IMG/VR virus record: IMGVR_UViG_3300011116_000764
Location: 1 to 51,818 of that record
Length of the DNA: 51,818 nt
Strand: one strand, 5' to 3'
Source of the DNA: a virus
The notes under the pieces are model-generated. The model was not told the DNA's origin and made no database searches. It saw only the letters and a program-made list of their open reading frames with translations. Within the stretch, counting starts at the first letter, position 1, and every line of letters begins with the position of its first letter. Made by a program: the position numbers and the translations under genes. Of this stretch, positions 40,489-50,132 are shown one piece after another.

Positions 40489-41970
40489 ATGTCTAACTTC
40501 AACAATCCAATGTTTGACTGGACCAATCGAAATGCGAACCCAAACCGGTTTGCGCAGAAGTCAAGCATGTTCGACCCCATGGCAAACATGCCTAACTTTG
40601 GCGTTCTTCAGAATCCTGCAGATTTGAATAGTGGCTCTACGACGTCGGGCTCGGGCACTGGAGTCGGAGCTGCAAGTGGGGCTGGCACTCAGACCAGCAG
40701 GCCGAACATTACACCAGGAGCAGGTGGAGGTCAACCCGCTTCGCCGACAAACCCACAAAATCCCGCCGGATACGCCCCCTCTACCGGCGGCTCTTCGCCT
40801 ACTGGTCGGCAGGTCACCATCGTTGACGTGCAGAGCGCAAACACCATTGCCGGTCTGATCAACCTCTCGAACTCTGTGGACACCATGGCGGACAGCGCCA
40901 CGAAGAGCCACATGCAGGACATCATCAAGGACAAGATCTACGAGCTCCGCCGAATGGAGAAGTTTGACGCTGATCGCAACTTCAAGGACACGCAGCGCAA
41001 GGACTGGGCGGAGAAGCGAACCCGCCAGCAAATGCAGCGCGACTACCCCCAGTGGGTTGACTGGATGAAGATGCACAATAACAACCCGCGAACCGACCTG
41101 AGCTATGAGGCTTACGAGGAGGCCATGAAGGATCCTGGTGACGCCGAAAAATTCCGTGGCCACCTGCGTCTCAAGTCCTTCAAGTCGAACATCCAAGACC
41201 AGCAGGGTCTGGGTGCGGGACGCAACGCCACCGACGTTGTTGATACCCGAAATGCTGGCAAGTCGGTTGACACGCTTTTGCGAAACATTGGCTCCCCCGA
41301 AGCCGGCCTTGCTGGCTCCACCGCCAACGACGCAATTAACGGGGCTCTTGCTAAAAACCCCAACGCTATTGAGGGGGGAGATCAAGACACAATCAACGCA
41401 GGCATTAGGTCCAGTGGAGCACGGTCATACGACCCAACTAGCACTGCAAATGTAGGTAAAGATGACCAAGCTGATGCGCTTGCGTCGCTCCGGAAGCAGC
41501 GAGACGCCAATCTTGCGGCAAAGAAGGACCCGCAGTACCAAGCAGATGAGACGGCGTACCGCAATTTGCAGGTCCGCATGATGAACATGGGTCTCTCGGC
41601 CGACGTGCAGATGAAGATGAACAGCGACATCCAGAAGGGACTCATCTCCCCTCAGGATGCAATGCGAATGATCATGATGATGGAGGCTGGAGCCAAGTCT
41701 CGTGGCCAGACACTTCCACAGGCCCTGCCCACCGGAGCGGCTCTTCGCACTTCGCGTCAGGCAAACGACCTGCGCATTGGCCGCAACACCACGGACACCC
41801 AGCCCCAACCTCAAACCGTACCAGCTGGGCTTCCAAAGGCACCTAGTCTGCCAGAACAGATGGCGACTCGAGACCGCGCACTCAATCAAATGAACGATGC
41901 TGCGTATGTGGAGGCGCTTGCTCGTGGCGACATTACCCCCGAACAGTACCGCATGCTGACCGGCCGCTAA
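40489..41970 (+). CDS. Hypothetical protein, first gene of rightward block
   Basis: A 493-residue protein behind AAGGAG. N-terminal part is Asn/Phe/Met-rich, then a Gly/Ser/Thr-rich linker at residues 45-105. A long helical region follows (KDTQRKDWAEKRTRQQMQR), and a polar C-terminus has a final EALARGDITPEQYR motif. No family recognised. As it precedes the terminase genes, it may be a minor virion or internal protein. Confidence 0.6.
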   Translation: MSNFNNPMFDWTNRNANPNRFAQKSSMFDPMANMPNFGVLQNPADLNSGSTTSGSGTGVGAASGAGTQTSRPNITPGAGGGQPASPTNPQNPAGYAPSTGGSSPTGRQVTIVDVQSANTIAGLINLSNSVDTMADSATKSHMQDIIKDKIYELRRMEKFDADRNFKDTQRKDWAEKRTRQQMQRDYPQWVDWMKMHNNNPRTDLSYEAYEEAMKDPGDAEKFRGHLRLKSFKSNIQDQQGLGAGRNATDVVDTRNAGKSVDTLLRNIGSPEAGLAGSTANDAINGALAKNPNAIEGGDQDTINAGIRSSGARSYDPTSTANVGKDDQADALASLRKQRDANLAAKKDPQYQADETAYRNLQVRMMNMGLSADVQMKMNSDIQKGLISPQDAMRMIMMMEAGAKSRGQTLPQALPTGAALRTSRQANDLRIGRNTTDTQPQPQTVPAGLPKAPSLPEQMATRDRALNQMNDAAYVEALARGDITPEQYRMLTGR

Positions 41971-41972
41971 AC

Positions 41973-42407
41973 ATGAGCCAACCCAATCTGATGTACATCT
42001 CCTTCGGTGGGGGGATGCGCCTTGTTGGTGAGGACTACATCCTCCGCGAGCTCGCCGCACTCGGCCTCACAAAGCGAGGCCTGCGCCAGCTCTTCCGCAA
42101 GCTGAACGTCCCCGTCATCCACGCACCCGGCGACCGCATCCTCGTGGACCTTATCGCCTTCATGCTGGCGATGCGAACCATCACCCGGCCCGGTGCACCA
42201 GACTTCTCGCTGCCCGGCTCCCAGCACCGACCCAACACACGCACTTCCGTTTCCTCCCAAGAGATCATCGACGCGATCCCCGAGACCACTGAGCTCATGG
42301 AACGCGGACGCAAGATGTTTGGCATAGTGCAACCTGGCACCTTAAGATCTGCAGCTGGCGAGGTCGTCTCGCGCCTCAAGGACACCCAAGCTCGGATCAA
42401 GAACTAA
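41973..42407 (+). CDS. Small protein with helix-turn-helix-like segment
   Basis: A 144-residue protein starting 2 bases after the previous stop. Residues 20-64 (LILRELAALG-type helix, then LTKRGLRQLFRKLN and VIHAPGDRILVDL) look like an excisionase or MerR-type DNA-binding unit. The C-terminal half is helical. It could be a regulator or a DNA-recognition protein for packaging; the position before the terminase allows either. No family recognised. Confidence 0.5.
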   Translation: MSQPNLMYISFGGGMRLVGEDYILRELAALGLTKRGLRQLFRKLNVPVIHAPGDRILVDLIAFMLAMRTITRPGAPDFSLPGSQHRPNTRTSVSSQEIIDAIPETTELMERGRKMFGIVQPGTLRSAAGEVVSRLKDTQARIKN

Positions 42408-44326
42408 TGCCCCCCATCTTCCGTTCAAAGCCAAAAGCTGGAATCAAAGTTACTGAAGCTCGAATGGGGGCTCCCGAGCTTCGTAATCCAAAGCGGGCCA
42501 TTGCTGGTACTACCGGCCGTGTCCCCAATTTGGCTGACTTGGTAAAGTTGGGGAAAGAACCCCGCCTTAAGGTACAGGACAATCAGCTACTTCTGGCTTT
42601 TGGGCCTGGATACGCACAGGGAAAGGCCATCAGTCGCGGTCAGCAGGAGACGTGGCACACGCTTGACGAAGCCGTCAAGCTGGTGGAAGCCGCAATCCCG
42701 GGAGCTAGCAAGCAAGCAACCGCCCGATACCAATCCATTATTGAGCAAATCAAAAAGTTGCAGTCGGATGCTGCTTTGATGGCGGAGCTGCCACTTGTAG
42801 ACGAACGTCTCATGACCTTGGCCCAAGCTCGCCAACGTCTTGCTGACAAGGTTGCTACCAAGTCGTTCCTTCAAGGCCAAGGTAACCCAAACTTTGAGGC
42901 ATCTACCGGCACTCCAAAGCTTCGTCCCGTTAAGGAGGGCGATGTTCAGGGTCTAGCTCGCCGCACCAAGGACCGGATGGCCTTGCAGCAGCAGCTGTAC
43001 AAGAACAGAAACTACAAGGCCCTTCCAGCAGAAGCCAAAACTGTTGTGAACATGGCCGTGAACACGGGGCAAATCTCCGTGGCGGACGTTGATCTCATTC
43101 TGACCAATGCCAAGAAGCAAGACCCCAAGGTATTGGAGGATCCCGAACGGTTGGGTCGGTTGATTGAGGTTGGAATTGCCGACAAGTTTAGGAAAACTGC
43201 TGTTGGTGCGTACCGAAGGGACATCTCTGGCTCACCCAATGTCGAATCCAAGTTGGCCGAGGTGGTCCCAGCTGAGGTGCCTGCATTTATTGACGAAGCC
43301 AAAGAACTCCTACGCACAGGCCAGTCTGGCAAGGGCATAGCCAAGCAGGTAAAGGGTCTTTTTGATCGAATTGACACCTCATCGGGTGTATCTGTGGAGC
43401 AGCGCACGTCCATCAAAAACCGTGTGGTTGAAATGCTGATGCGCAGCAACTTCGGTGACGACACACTGCGAGAACTTGCCAAGATCACCGCACGATCCGG
43501 TGGTGTCATGGCGCAGGACGCGGAAGGCAAGCTGATCCCGGTTAAGAAAACCAAGCTCGGCCTGCTAGGGGAGGGCTTGGCATCACTTAAGAAACTCATG
43601 GGGGTGGCAAACCTTACAAAACTTGACTTGCAGGCCGCCCGGGAAAACGCGGCCCTGCGTGGCAAGGCGGAATCCCGACGATCACCCGGACCTGCTGACA
43701 TAAACCCCAAGGCCCCCGGTACCAACCCTATCCTTGCGCTGATTCGAGCCAGGGAAGCAGCAACCAAACCGGTTGGCCCACCAATCCCCGAGGTAATGCG
43801 CCGTGGGGGGGTGCCCTATCGTCCGTCAACCGCAAAGCCGGGGGACCCATTGCCAGTTCGCAGTGAAGTCCGCGAGCCCGTAGCTCCAGCCCCACCTGGA
43901 CCAGCCCCAACTCCTGTTCCGGAAATGGTTTCAGGCAGGTCTGCAGCTGCCACCAAGGATTTTGCTCTTGTGCAAGCAATTGATGACGCAGTCAAGGGCT
44001 TGAAGGCTGACCCCCAGCGGTGGCGTGAATTCAGGGAGCCCCCAACCTACAAGGACATCATTACTCAACTCAAGCCCAATGTGTCAAAGCTTGAGTTGAA
44101 GCGAATCTTGGCTTTGGTTAACAAGGGCCTGCCCCCTGAGACCTACCAAGAAATCAGAAGCCAGGGGCCCTTGGCCCCCCCGTCACCACGAGTGCCGACT
44201 GGCCCTATGGCCGCACCTACCCAGGAAGCCAACCGTAACTTGATGATTGACTTTGTCAAAAAGCTGCAGAGAAGTGGTATGCCAACCGAGAAGATCGCAA
44301 GCATCCTTCGGTACATTGAAGGCTAA
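42407..44326 (+). CDS. Large hypothetical protein, probably virion-associated
   Basis: A 639-residue protein with a basic N-terminus (RSKPKAGIKV, NPKRAIAG), helical segments throughout, and a Pro-rich linker at about 455-510 (APAPPGPAPTPVPE). No enzymatic motif recognised. It starts one base into the previous stop and ends in the start of the next gene (TAATG). Possibly an internal virion or scaffolding-associated protein. Confidence 0.6.
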   Translation: MPPIFRSKPKAGIKVTEARMGAPELRNPKRAIAGTTGRVPNLADLVKLGKEPRLKVQDNQLLLAFGPGYAQGKAISRGQQETWHTLDEAVKLVEAAIPGASKQATARYQSIIEQIKKLQSDAALMAELPLVDERLMTLAQARQRLADKVATKSFLQGQGNPNFEASTGTPKLRPVKEGDVQGLARRTKDRMALQQQLYKNRNYKALPAEAKTVVNMAVNTGQISVADVDLILTNAKKQDPKVLEDPERLGRLIEVGIADKFRKTAVGAYRRDISGSPNVESKLAEVVPAEVPAFIDEAKELLRTGQSGKGIAKQVKGLFDRIDTSSGVSVEQRTSIKNRVVEMLMRSNFGDDTLRELAKITARSGGVMAQDAEGKLIPVKKTKLGLLGEGLASLKKLMGVANLTKLDLQAARENAALRGKAESRRSPGPADINPKAPGTNPILALIRAREAATKPVGPPIPEVMRRGGVPYRPSTAKPGDPLPVRSEVREPVAPAPPGPAPTPVPEMVSGRSAAATKDFALVQAIDDAVKGLKADPQRWREFREPPTYKDIITQLKPNVSKLELKRILALVNKGLPPETYQEIRSQGPLAPPSPRVPTGPMAAPTQEANRNLMIDFVKKLQRSGMPTEKIASILRYIEG

Positions 44327-44892
44327 TGCCTCCCGCACTACCCGACCCGAAGAAACCGACGGACCCACTCACCTCGTTCTTTGCGAGCGAATCCGTGGGG
44401 GGCGCGCTCAGAGCGTCGGGCTTCGACATTCATGAGGAAATGGAGACACTGGTCCGACATTTCCGCGACACAGACCCTAACATCTCACTTCGAGCCCACT
44501 CCCGGCTCCGGCACGTGATCAGGGAGGTCGCACAGGCTTCTGGTCTGATTCAGAAGCAATCCGCTGAAGCGATTGAGACGCAAGACGGGCGCAAGGTGAA
44601 GGTCTCCTTCGAGACCTCCAAGCTGGTGTCCAAGATTCAGGAGAACGTACATGGCATCGTCGACCAAGACCGTCCGGAGTTCGCAAGCACCTACCTCCCC
44701 GCAGCCACAGATTCCCCCCACGCCGGAAGACCCGATTCTGGTGCAAGCGATCCAGCAGATCGAAGCGATGGACGACATGCAGATGGCGCGAGCAGCGGGT
44801 CAGGTGTTGTACGATCTGGCGATACAGGATCCTGTGACCTCGGTGGCGAGTCCGGAGATGCTGGGTCTGATCTTGAAGACGACGCTTCGTGA
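44326..44892 (+). CDS. Hypothetical protein, small terminase candidate, with overlapping C-terminus
   Basis: A 188-residue protein. The first 110 residues are helical and charged (EEMETLVRHFRD, RAHSRLRHVIREVAQ, KVSFETSKLVSKIQENV). From about residue 119 the reading frame runs through the next gene and becomes Gly/Asp/Ser-rich (DGRHADGASSG, LGGESGDAGSDLEDD), which looks less protein-like. A 242-base overlap with the next gene is exceptional here. Position before the large terminase makes a small-terminase role possible, but no family match. Confidence 0.5.
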   Translation: MPPALPDPKKPTDPLTSFFASESVGGALRASGFDIHEEMETLVRHFRDTDPNISLRAHSRLRHVIREVAQASGLIQKQSAEAIETQDGRKVKVSFETSKLVSKIQENVHGIVDQDRPEFASTYLPAATDSPHAGRPDSGASDPADRSDGRHADGASSGSGVVRSGDTGSCDLGGESGDAGSDLEDDAS

Positions 44893-45070
44893 CGACCACG
44901 GAAAGCTCTTTCCCGAATACCTGCCGCTGCTGAAGCAGTACCTGTCGCACTCGATGGTTGCTCGTGATCCCCGCCTTGTTGCGGTGGCCATCACGCGCAT
45001 CATTACCGTCCAGCTGTACGCAGCCGGAAAGCTGAAGAATGCAAATCAAGCGAATCCCGCAACCGCCTGA
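44651..45070 (+). CDS. Hypothetical protein overlapping its upstream neighbour
   Basis: Starts at ATG 44651 behind a good AGGAG (TTCAGGAGAACGTAC), inside the preceding gene and in a different frame. The 139-residue protein has an N-terminal Pro/Ser-rich stretch, then helical segments (ILVQAIQQIEAMDDMQMAR, PEMLGLILKTTL, LLKQYLSHSMV). It ends 32 bases inside the terminase gene. It may be the true small-terminase or a packaging accessory protein; no family match. Confidence 0.6.
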   Translation: MASSTKTVRSSQAPTSPQPQIPPTPEDPILVQAIQQIEAMDDMQMARAAGQVLYDLAIQDPVTSVASPEMLGLILKTTLRDDHGKLFPEYLPLLKQYLSHSMVARDPRLVAVAITRIITVQLYAAGKLKNANQANPATA

Positions 45071-46973
45071 GAATCCGCTTTATCCCCTGCCTGCTGATTA
45101 CGACACGCTGACCGATGAAGGCCAGCGGCTTGCTCGTATCAATGCAACGCGACAGTGGCTTCTGCCCTCGACTGACCTGAAGCAGCGAGCCATTGATTTC
45201 ATTTCCTCACTCCGTTTCTTCGAGGCTTGGTATCTATGGCCGGACCCCGATACGGATTTCAATCCTTTGTTCTTCGACGACACTCCGGTGCCGACTCCGA
45301 AGGGCCACGTTTCAATCTACAAGGAATGGGCGACATCCCGATCAAGCATTGCCGTGGCCCCTCGTGGTTACGCGAAGAGCAACTGCATCCGCAAGTCGAT
45401 CTTGCTGCAGATGCTCACCCGACCGGCCTTCTCCTTTATCTACGCTACGAGCTCGCACGACAACGCGCAGCAAACGAGCCAGATCATCAAGAGTCAGTTC
45501 ACGGACAACTCGCGGATCTTCGACGACTTTTCTCCTGAGTTCCCCGACGGTCGCATTGTTCCCCGCCGCGGCGAAGCATCCTTTGGCCTTGAGATGATGT
45601 ACCTCAAGAACGGCTCGTGGCTCCGGGCCATCTCCGCATCCAGCAAGCAGCGCGGCGGTCGACCCCGGTGCTACATCCTCGATGACCCTGAGTACGACCC
45701 CAAGGCCTCGACGTCGATGGCGGTACTCCGCGACTACGTGGAGAATCTGCTGTTCAAGATCGTGCTGCCCATGCTCACTCGCCCCGACACCTCGGTGCGG
45801 TGGCTGGCTACCTTCGTCAGCCGACGTCACTATGCGTGGCATGCCATGCAGACCGAGCAGACGCCCAGTGGTCCGCGAGCACGGGATCCGCGCTTTGAGT
45901 TCTGGTCACGCATGCTTCTTGACTCGGAGTACGAAAAAGACGGAAAGCTCCACTCCTGTTGGCCCGAGATGTGGCCCCTCAACCGTGCAGACAAACTTGC
46001 GCGACCAGATCTTTCGAACCGCATTTCCCTTGAGGAAATCAAAGAACGAATCGGTAATGCTGTCTATCTGGCTGAGTATCGCGGTCGACCCGGTGAGAGC
46101 GGTGAGAACTTCTTCCCGCCCCTCATCCGTGAGAACCACGGGTGGTGGATTGAGGACCCGGATCCGTCCTTCGACACTGACCCGGTGACCTCCGATACTA
46201 AGATCGCGTGGGGGGAGAAAACCGGAATCAAGGTGATGCCCATCAAGGACTTCCTCTTGAACTCCCTCACCTTCATGGCTGTCGATACGTCGTATACTCA
46301 TGGTCCTGACTCGGACTATAAGGTAGCAGTTGTCATGGCGGTTAACAGTGACAACTGCCTTTTTGTTCTAGATATGTGGGCAGGCCAGGTTCCCGAGGAC
46401 CAGCTGATCCGGAACGTCTTCCGCCTGGCCGACAAGTGGAAGGTCCCCTCCATCCACCCCGAGGTGGTCCGCGAGTCGGTCAACCTCTACCAGCAGCTGG
46501 AAACCCTGGTCCGCCAGCGGGCCACCGAGATCACCGGCACCTCCCACATGCCCAAGATCATGCCCCTCAAGGTGGGCATGGTCCAGAAGGAAGCCAAGAT
46601 CTCCGGTCTCCTGTTCCGCTTTGAGCACGGCCTCCTCAAGCTCCCCATGTGGAAGCGCATGGACAAGCCATGGCGCGAGCTTTTTGACCAGCTGGAGCAG
46701 TTCAACCCTGAAGCCCGTGACGGCGGTCTAGCCCACGACGACCACATCGACGCGGTGGCCATGTCCTCCATGATCCTGAAGTTCCGACTGCCCAAGCGCG
46801 GCCTGGGTATCGAGGCGGTGAAGTCCCCCCTCGAACGGTTGAAGGACGGCGAGCGTCATGACAATGGGGTGTCCTTGCTGTCCATGGTTGACTGGAACAG
46901 CCTTCCAAGTGATGATGTCCTTGATATCTTAAGGCCAGAGGAGCATACAAATGACGGCGAGACCAGAGTCTGA
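45039..46973 (+). CDS. terL: Terminase large subunit
   Basis: A 644-residue protein. The ATPase motor has a Walker A-like VAPRGYAKS near residue 107 and a Walker B YILDDPEYD near 210. The C-terminal nuclease domain shows MAVDTSY near 415 with catalytic-type Asp, and HDDHIDAVAM near 566. The length and order match the large terminases of tailed phages, which package DNA into the procapsid. The start at 45039 overlaps the previous gene. It is in the same block as portal and capsid genes. Confidence 0.95.
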   Translation: MQIKRIPQPPENPLYPLPADYDTLTDEGQRLARINATRQWLLPSTDLKQRAIDFISSLRFFEAWYLWPDPDTDFNPLFFDDTPVPTPKGHVSIYKEWATSRSSIAVAPRGYAKSNCIRKSILLQMLTRPAFSFIYATSSHDNAQQTSQIIKSQFTDNSRIFDDFSPEFPDGRIVPRRGEASFGLEMMYLKNGSWLRAISASSKQRGGRPRCYILDDPEYDPKASTSMAVLRDYVENLLFKIVLPMLTRPDTSVRWLATFVSRRHYAWHAMQTEQTPSGPRARDPRFEFWSRMLLDSEYEKDGKLHSCWPEMWPLNRADKLARPDLSNRISLEEIKERIGNAVYLAEYRGRPGESGENFFPPLIRENHGWWIEDPDPSFDTDPVTSDTKIAWGEKTGIKVMPIKDFLLNSLTFMAVDTSYTHGPDSDYKVAVVMAVNSDNCLFVLDMWAGQVPEDQLIRNVFRLADKWKVPSIHPEVVRESVNLYQQLETLVRQRATEITGTSHMPKIMPLKVGMVQKEAKISGLLFRFEHGLLKLPMWKRMDKPWRELFDQLEQFNPEARDGGLAHDDHIDAVAMSSMILKFRLPKRGLGIEAVKSPLERLKDGERHDNGVSLLSMVDWNSLPSDDVLDILRPEEHTNDGETRV

Positions 46974-47208
46974 TTCCCAGTACGTCACCATTCCCTACTT
47001 TTTATATGAGGCGATGGCTCGTGTGTACTACGGACGGGCCAATGGTGACTTCCCCGTGACACGCCCTATCGCATCGGAGATCCCGGACCCCAAGTTTACG
47101 GGCAACTTCACGATGGTTGACGATGACATCCCCGCAACTTGGAAGCCACAGGGCGCAGCCCAGAGGACACCCAGTGAACACCCGAAGCCCGCTAAGTCTC
47201 CCAAGTAA
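46951..47208 (+). CDS. Hypothetical small protein between terminase and portal
   Basis: An 85-residue protein behind GAGGAG, starting 22 bases inside the terminase gene. The N-terminal part is aromatic (QYVTIPYFLYEAMARVYYG), the middle is acidic, and the C-terminus is Pro/Lys-rich. Overlaps the portal start by 35 bases. A small head-completion or packaging-associated role is possible. No family recognised. Confidence 0.6.
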   Translation: MTARPESDSQYVTIPYFLYEAMARVYYGRANGDFPVTRPIASEIPDPKFTGNFTMVDDDIPATWKPQGAAQRTPSEHPKPAKSPK

Positions 47209-49171
47209 GCCCGCCGATATTGCAAAGTTTATGCGCATGCACGTGGACCGTGAGCGTGTGCGCTATAACTATCGCCGATCCATCTGGCTGCTGGCGTGGC
47301 ACTACCTGAACGGCGCTCGTCGCTTTGACGTCTTTGACCCGCTTACTGGCCGCCTTTCCCCCCACTATCTGGACCGCGAAGGCAACATGGAGTTCCAGTC
47401 GCAGGACCTCCTCTCAATGATTGACCGCACCGTGGCGCGCATTGCCACCATGGATCTGCGGCCCAAGATCATGCGCCAAGGCACCAGCCTCCGCATGATC
47501 CGCGAGCGCTCCAGCGCCCAGATCATTGCCGACTCGCTGGTCTCCGACCACCAGCTTTCCCAGGTCACCTCCGACTTTGCCCACATCTTTGCGACCCTGG
47601 GTTGCTGCGGAATCATGGGGCACCTCACCGATGTCCCCACCGTCGGCCTTACTGCCGATCTTGAAGTGGTGCACCCTCGTGAGGTGTTCCCATTCCCCGC
47701 CCTGCACCAGGATCACACCAAGCAGAGCGGCATCATCCGCCAGCGCGTGGTCCCCATCGACCTGCTTGCCTCCAAGTTCGGAAAGATCTCCGCCAAGAAG
47801 AAGGACCAGATGGAGTGGTGGAAGGTTGACCACGGCGACGTAACGACCGACCTTGGCCTTGACGAGCCCGGCTCGTACATGCGCAACCCCTTCAACAACA
47901 GCGGCATTACCACCGGCGCATCCGAAGGCACCGACGTGGTCAATGAAGTGGCTCGTATCCGCGAACTGTGGATCAACGGTCCCCGCGACACCTGCGTCCG
48001 CTACGTTGTAACCAGCGGCAACGAGGTTCTCGTCGACGAGTCATACGAAGACGCGGCGATGTACTGCCCCCTGGGCTGGGCCCGCTTCATGGATACCGGC
48101 ACCTTCTACGGCGCTGGCATGTTCGACCTTCTGTTCGGCATCTGCCGACAGGCCGAGCACATGATGAAGAGCCTCTTCAACAACATCCGCGACACCGACC
48201 GCTACGGCGTCCTCGTGCTTCCGCAGGGCTCGATGAACGAGCGCACCCTCCTCAAGGACGTGGGTCGTGGTCTGCGCGTGATGACCTACACCCCGGACCC
48301 GTTGAACGAGAACTTCAAGCCGTTCCCCATCCAGCCGTGGAACGCAGGCGATGCACCCGGCAAGGTGGCCCAGTTTGCACGCGACGTGATGCAGCAGATC
48401 AGCCCCGTCCAGGATCTCTTGCAGGAGAAGGGCCGCGTAGACAGCGCCCCCGGTCTGCAGTTCCTCGATGAGCAGATCACCAAGGCCATGACCAATCCCT
48501 CGATTGGCATTCAGCGCGCCTTCGGCAACATGTACCGCTCGCTCACTGCTCAGGCCGTGGCGGAAATCGTGAAGTTCCCGCGTACGGTGCCCGTCAACTA
48601 CGTTACCTTGGACCTTGCCGGTGCTGTTCTGGACATTGACAAGTCTGAGGTGTCCTTCGATCAGAACCCGCTGCCACAGGTGGGCTACCTCACCTTTGGC
48701 GTCAAGCAGGTCAACCCCCGCAGTGACACCGCCCGCAAGGAAGAAGCACTCAACCTGCTCAAGACCGGCCTCACCGACCCCATCAGCCTGAAGATCTTTG
48801 CCCTTAAGGAGGGTTTGGACTTTGCCATGTGGATGGACGAAGAAAAGGGTGCGTACGAGTCAGTCGTGCAGAACATCCTCCTGCTGTACGGCAACGGCGA
48901 GGACCCCGGTCAGATCGTGCTTACTCAGCACATGAGCCGACCGGACATCCAAATGCGTGTCCTCAGCGGCTTCATGACCAGTCCCATCCTTGCGGCGGCC
49001 AGCGCGGAAGTGCAGGACGAATTCCGCAAGTTCCGAGACACGATGCTGCAGTTCATGGGCCAGACCCTGCCGCAGCAGATCCCGACTCCTGATGAAGCTG
49101 CCGCTATGGGCATGCAGCCGCAACAGGCACCCCCACAAATGCCCATGCAAGGAATGATGCCGAATGGCTGA
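47174..49171 (+). CDS. Portal protein
   Basis: GTG 47174 chosen for the GAGGAC site and moderate overlap with the previous gene; earlier starts would read deep into that gene. The 665-residue protein has a helix-rich N-terminus (FMRMHVDRERVRYNYR), the portal-type region VAHIFATLG-like (SDFAHIFATLGCCGIMGHLTD) followed by VVHPREVFPFP, and a C-terminal helical domain with a Gln/Met/Pro-rich tail. It forms the ring through which DNA enters. Size and context between terminase and scaffold agree. Confidence 0.85.
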   Translation: MNTRSPLSLPSKPADIAKFMRMHVDRERVRYNYRRSIWLLAWHYLNGARRFDVFDPLTGRLSPHYLDREGNMEFQSQDLLSMIDRTVARIATMDLRPKIMRQGTSLRMIRERSSAQIIADSLVSDHQLSQVTSDFAHIFATLGCCGIMGHLTDVPTVGLTADLEVVHPREVFPFPALHQDHTKQSGIIRQRVVPIDLLASKFGKISAKKKDQMEWWKVDHGDVTTDLGLDEPGSYMRNPFNNSGITTGASEGTDVVNEVARIRELWINGPRDTCVRYVVTSGNEVLVDESYEDAAMYCPLGWARFMDTGTFYGAGMFDLLFGICRQAEHMMKSLFNNIRDTDRYGVLVLPQGSMNERTLLKDVGRGLRVMTYTPDPLNENFKPFPIQPWNAGDAPGKVAQFARDVMQQISPVQDLLQEKGRVDSAPGLQFLDEQITKAMTNPSIGIQRAFGNMYRSLTAQAVAEIVKFPRTVPVNYVTLDLAGAVLDIDKSEVSFDQNPLPQVGYLTFGVKQVNPRSDTARKEEALNLLKTGLTDPISLKIFALKEGLDFAMWMDEEKGAYESVVQNILLLYGNGEDPGQIVLTQHMSRPDIQMRVLSGFMTSPILAAASAEVQDEFRKFRDTMLQFMGQTLPQQIPTPDEAAAMGMQPQQAPPQMPMQGMMPNG

Positions 49172-50099
49172 TGAGACCCCAAACACCGCAGACACTACTC
49201 CCGCGCCCGAAACCGCCAAGCCCGCTCTTGACCTCGACTCCACCGTTCGCGTGGGGGGACAAGACGTTTCTATCAAGGAACTGGTGGACGCTCGCGAGAA
49301 CCTGGAGTACCTGCGTCAGGACTACAGCAAGCTTGTTTCGTTCCGCGATGCCACCTCCAAGGTGATGCGTCCGGATGTGGATCCCCAGGTCAAGGAGCAG
49401 GCTGCCCGTCAGCTGCTCGTGGACATGGGGTACCAGGGTGAAGAAGTGGACAACTACGTCAATGACTGGATGCAGTCTCAGCAAGGAGCAATGAACGTGA
49501 ACGACAACGTGGATACGACGCCGGAAGGTGATGAGGATGACCGCAGCGCAGAGCAGGTGGCCAATGCCATCATGCAGGCACAGCAGGAGGCGCAGTCTGC
49601 CCGTGAGCAGCTGGACCGCATGCGCGCTGAGCAGCTGAACGGTCGCATGAATTCGCAGATCGTGGTGGGCCTTGATTTGAACAAGGACGCCCGTACGATG
49701 TTGAGCAAGCTCGAGGAGATCAACGGAAAGGAAGCCGTTGCAAATGCTCGTAATGCTTTTGAGCGTGACATCCGCCAGCAGGCGATGGACAATCTCAAGG
49801 CACGCCGCGCGGCTGCAGGGACTTTCGAAGAAGCGTGGGTCACCGAAGAGGCAGCAAGGGCGACTGACCAAGTCCTTGCGAAGTACCGCTCGGTAATCGG
49901 CGACCCCAACCGTTTGGGACGGGCCCCGGAAACAGACAGCAGTGCGAGTGCGTTTGCCAACCGTAAGCCCCTTTCGGCTCCAACGTGGAAGCCGGGAATC
50001 AGCACTGGCGACATTGAGACCGCTCTTGACGCATACAACAAGGATGCGCTGAGCCGTCTGGCCGCTGGTCTTGATACGGGAACTGACGGTCGCGTCTGA
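49164..50099 (+). CDS. Scaffold-like protein
   Basis: A 311-residue protein starting 8 bases inside the portal gene, behind AAGGA. It is acidic and helical with a Pro/Thr-rich N-terminus (DETPNTADTTPAPETAK), a coiled coil (IMQAQQEAQSAREQLDRMRA), and a charged C-terminal part. Size, composition and the place just before the capsid gene match scaffolding proteins. GTGGGGGGAC at 49251-49260 (Val-Gly-Gly). Confidence 0.75.
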   Translation: MADETPNTADTTPAPETAKPALDLDSTVRVGGQDVSIKELVDARENLEYLRQDYSKLVSFRDATSKVMRPDVDPQVKEQAARQLLVDMGYQGEEVDNYVNDWMQSQQGAMNVNDNVDTTPEGDEDDRSAEQVANAIMQAQQEAQSAREQLDRMRAEQLNGRMNSQIVVGLDLNKDARTMLSKLEEINGKEAVANARNAFERDIRQQAMDNLKARRAAAGTFEEAWVTEEAARATDQVLAKYRSVIGDPNRLGRAPETDSSASAFANRKPLSAPTWKPGISTGDIETALDAYNKDALSRLAAGLDTGTDGRV

Positions 50100-50132
50100 T
50101 TTCTTCAACCCCGTTTACAAGGAAACTGAAAC

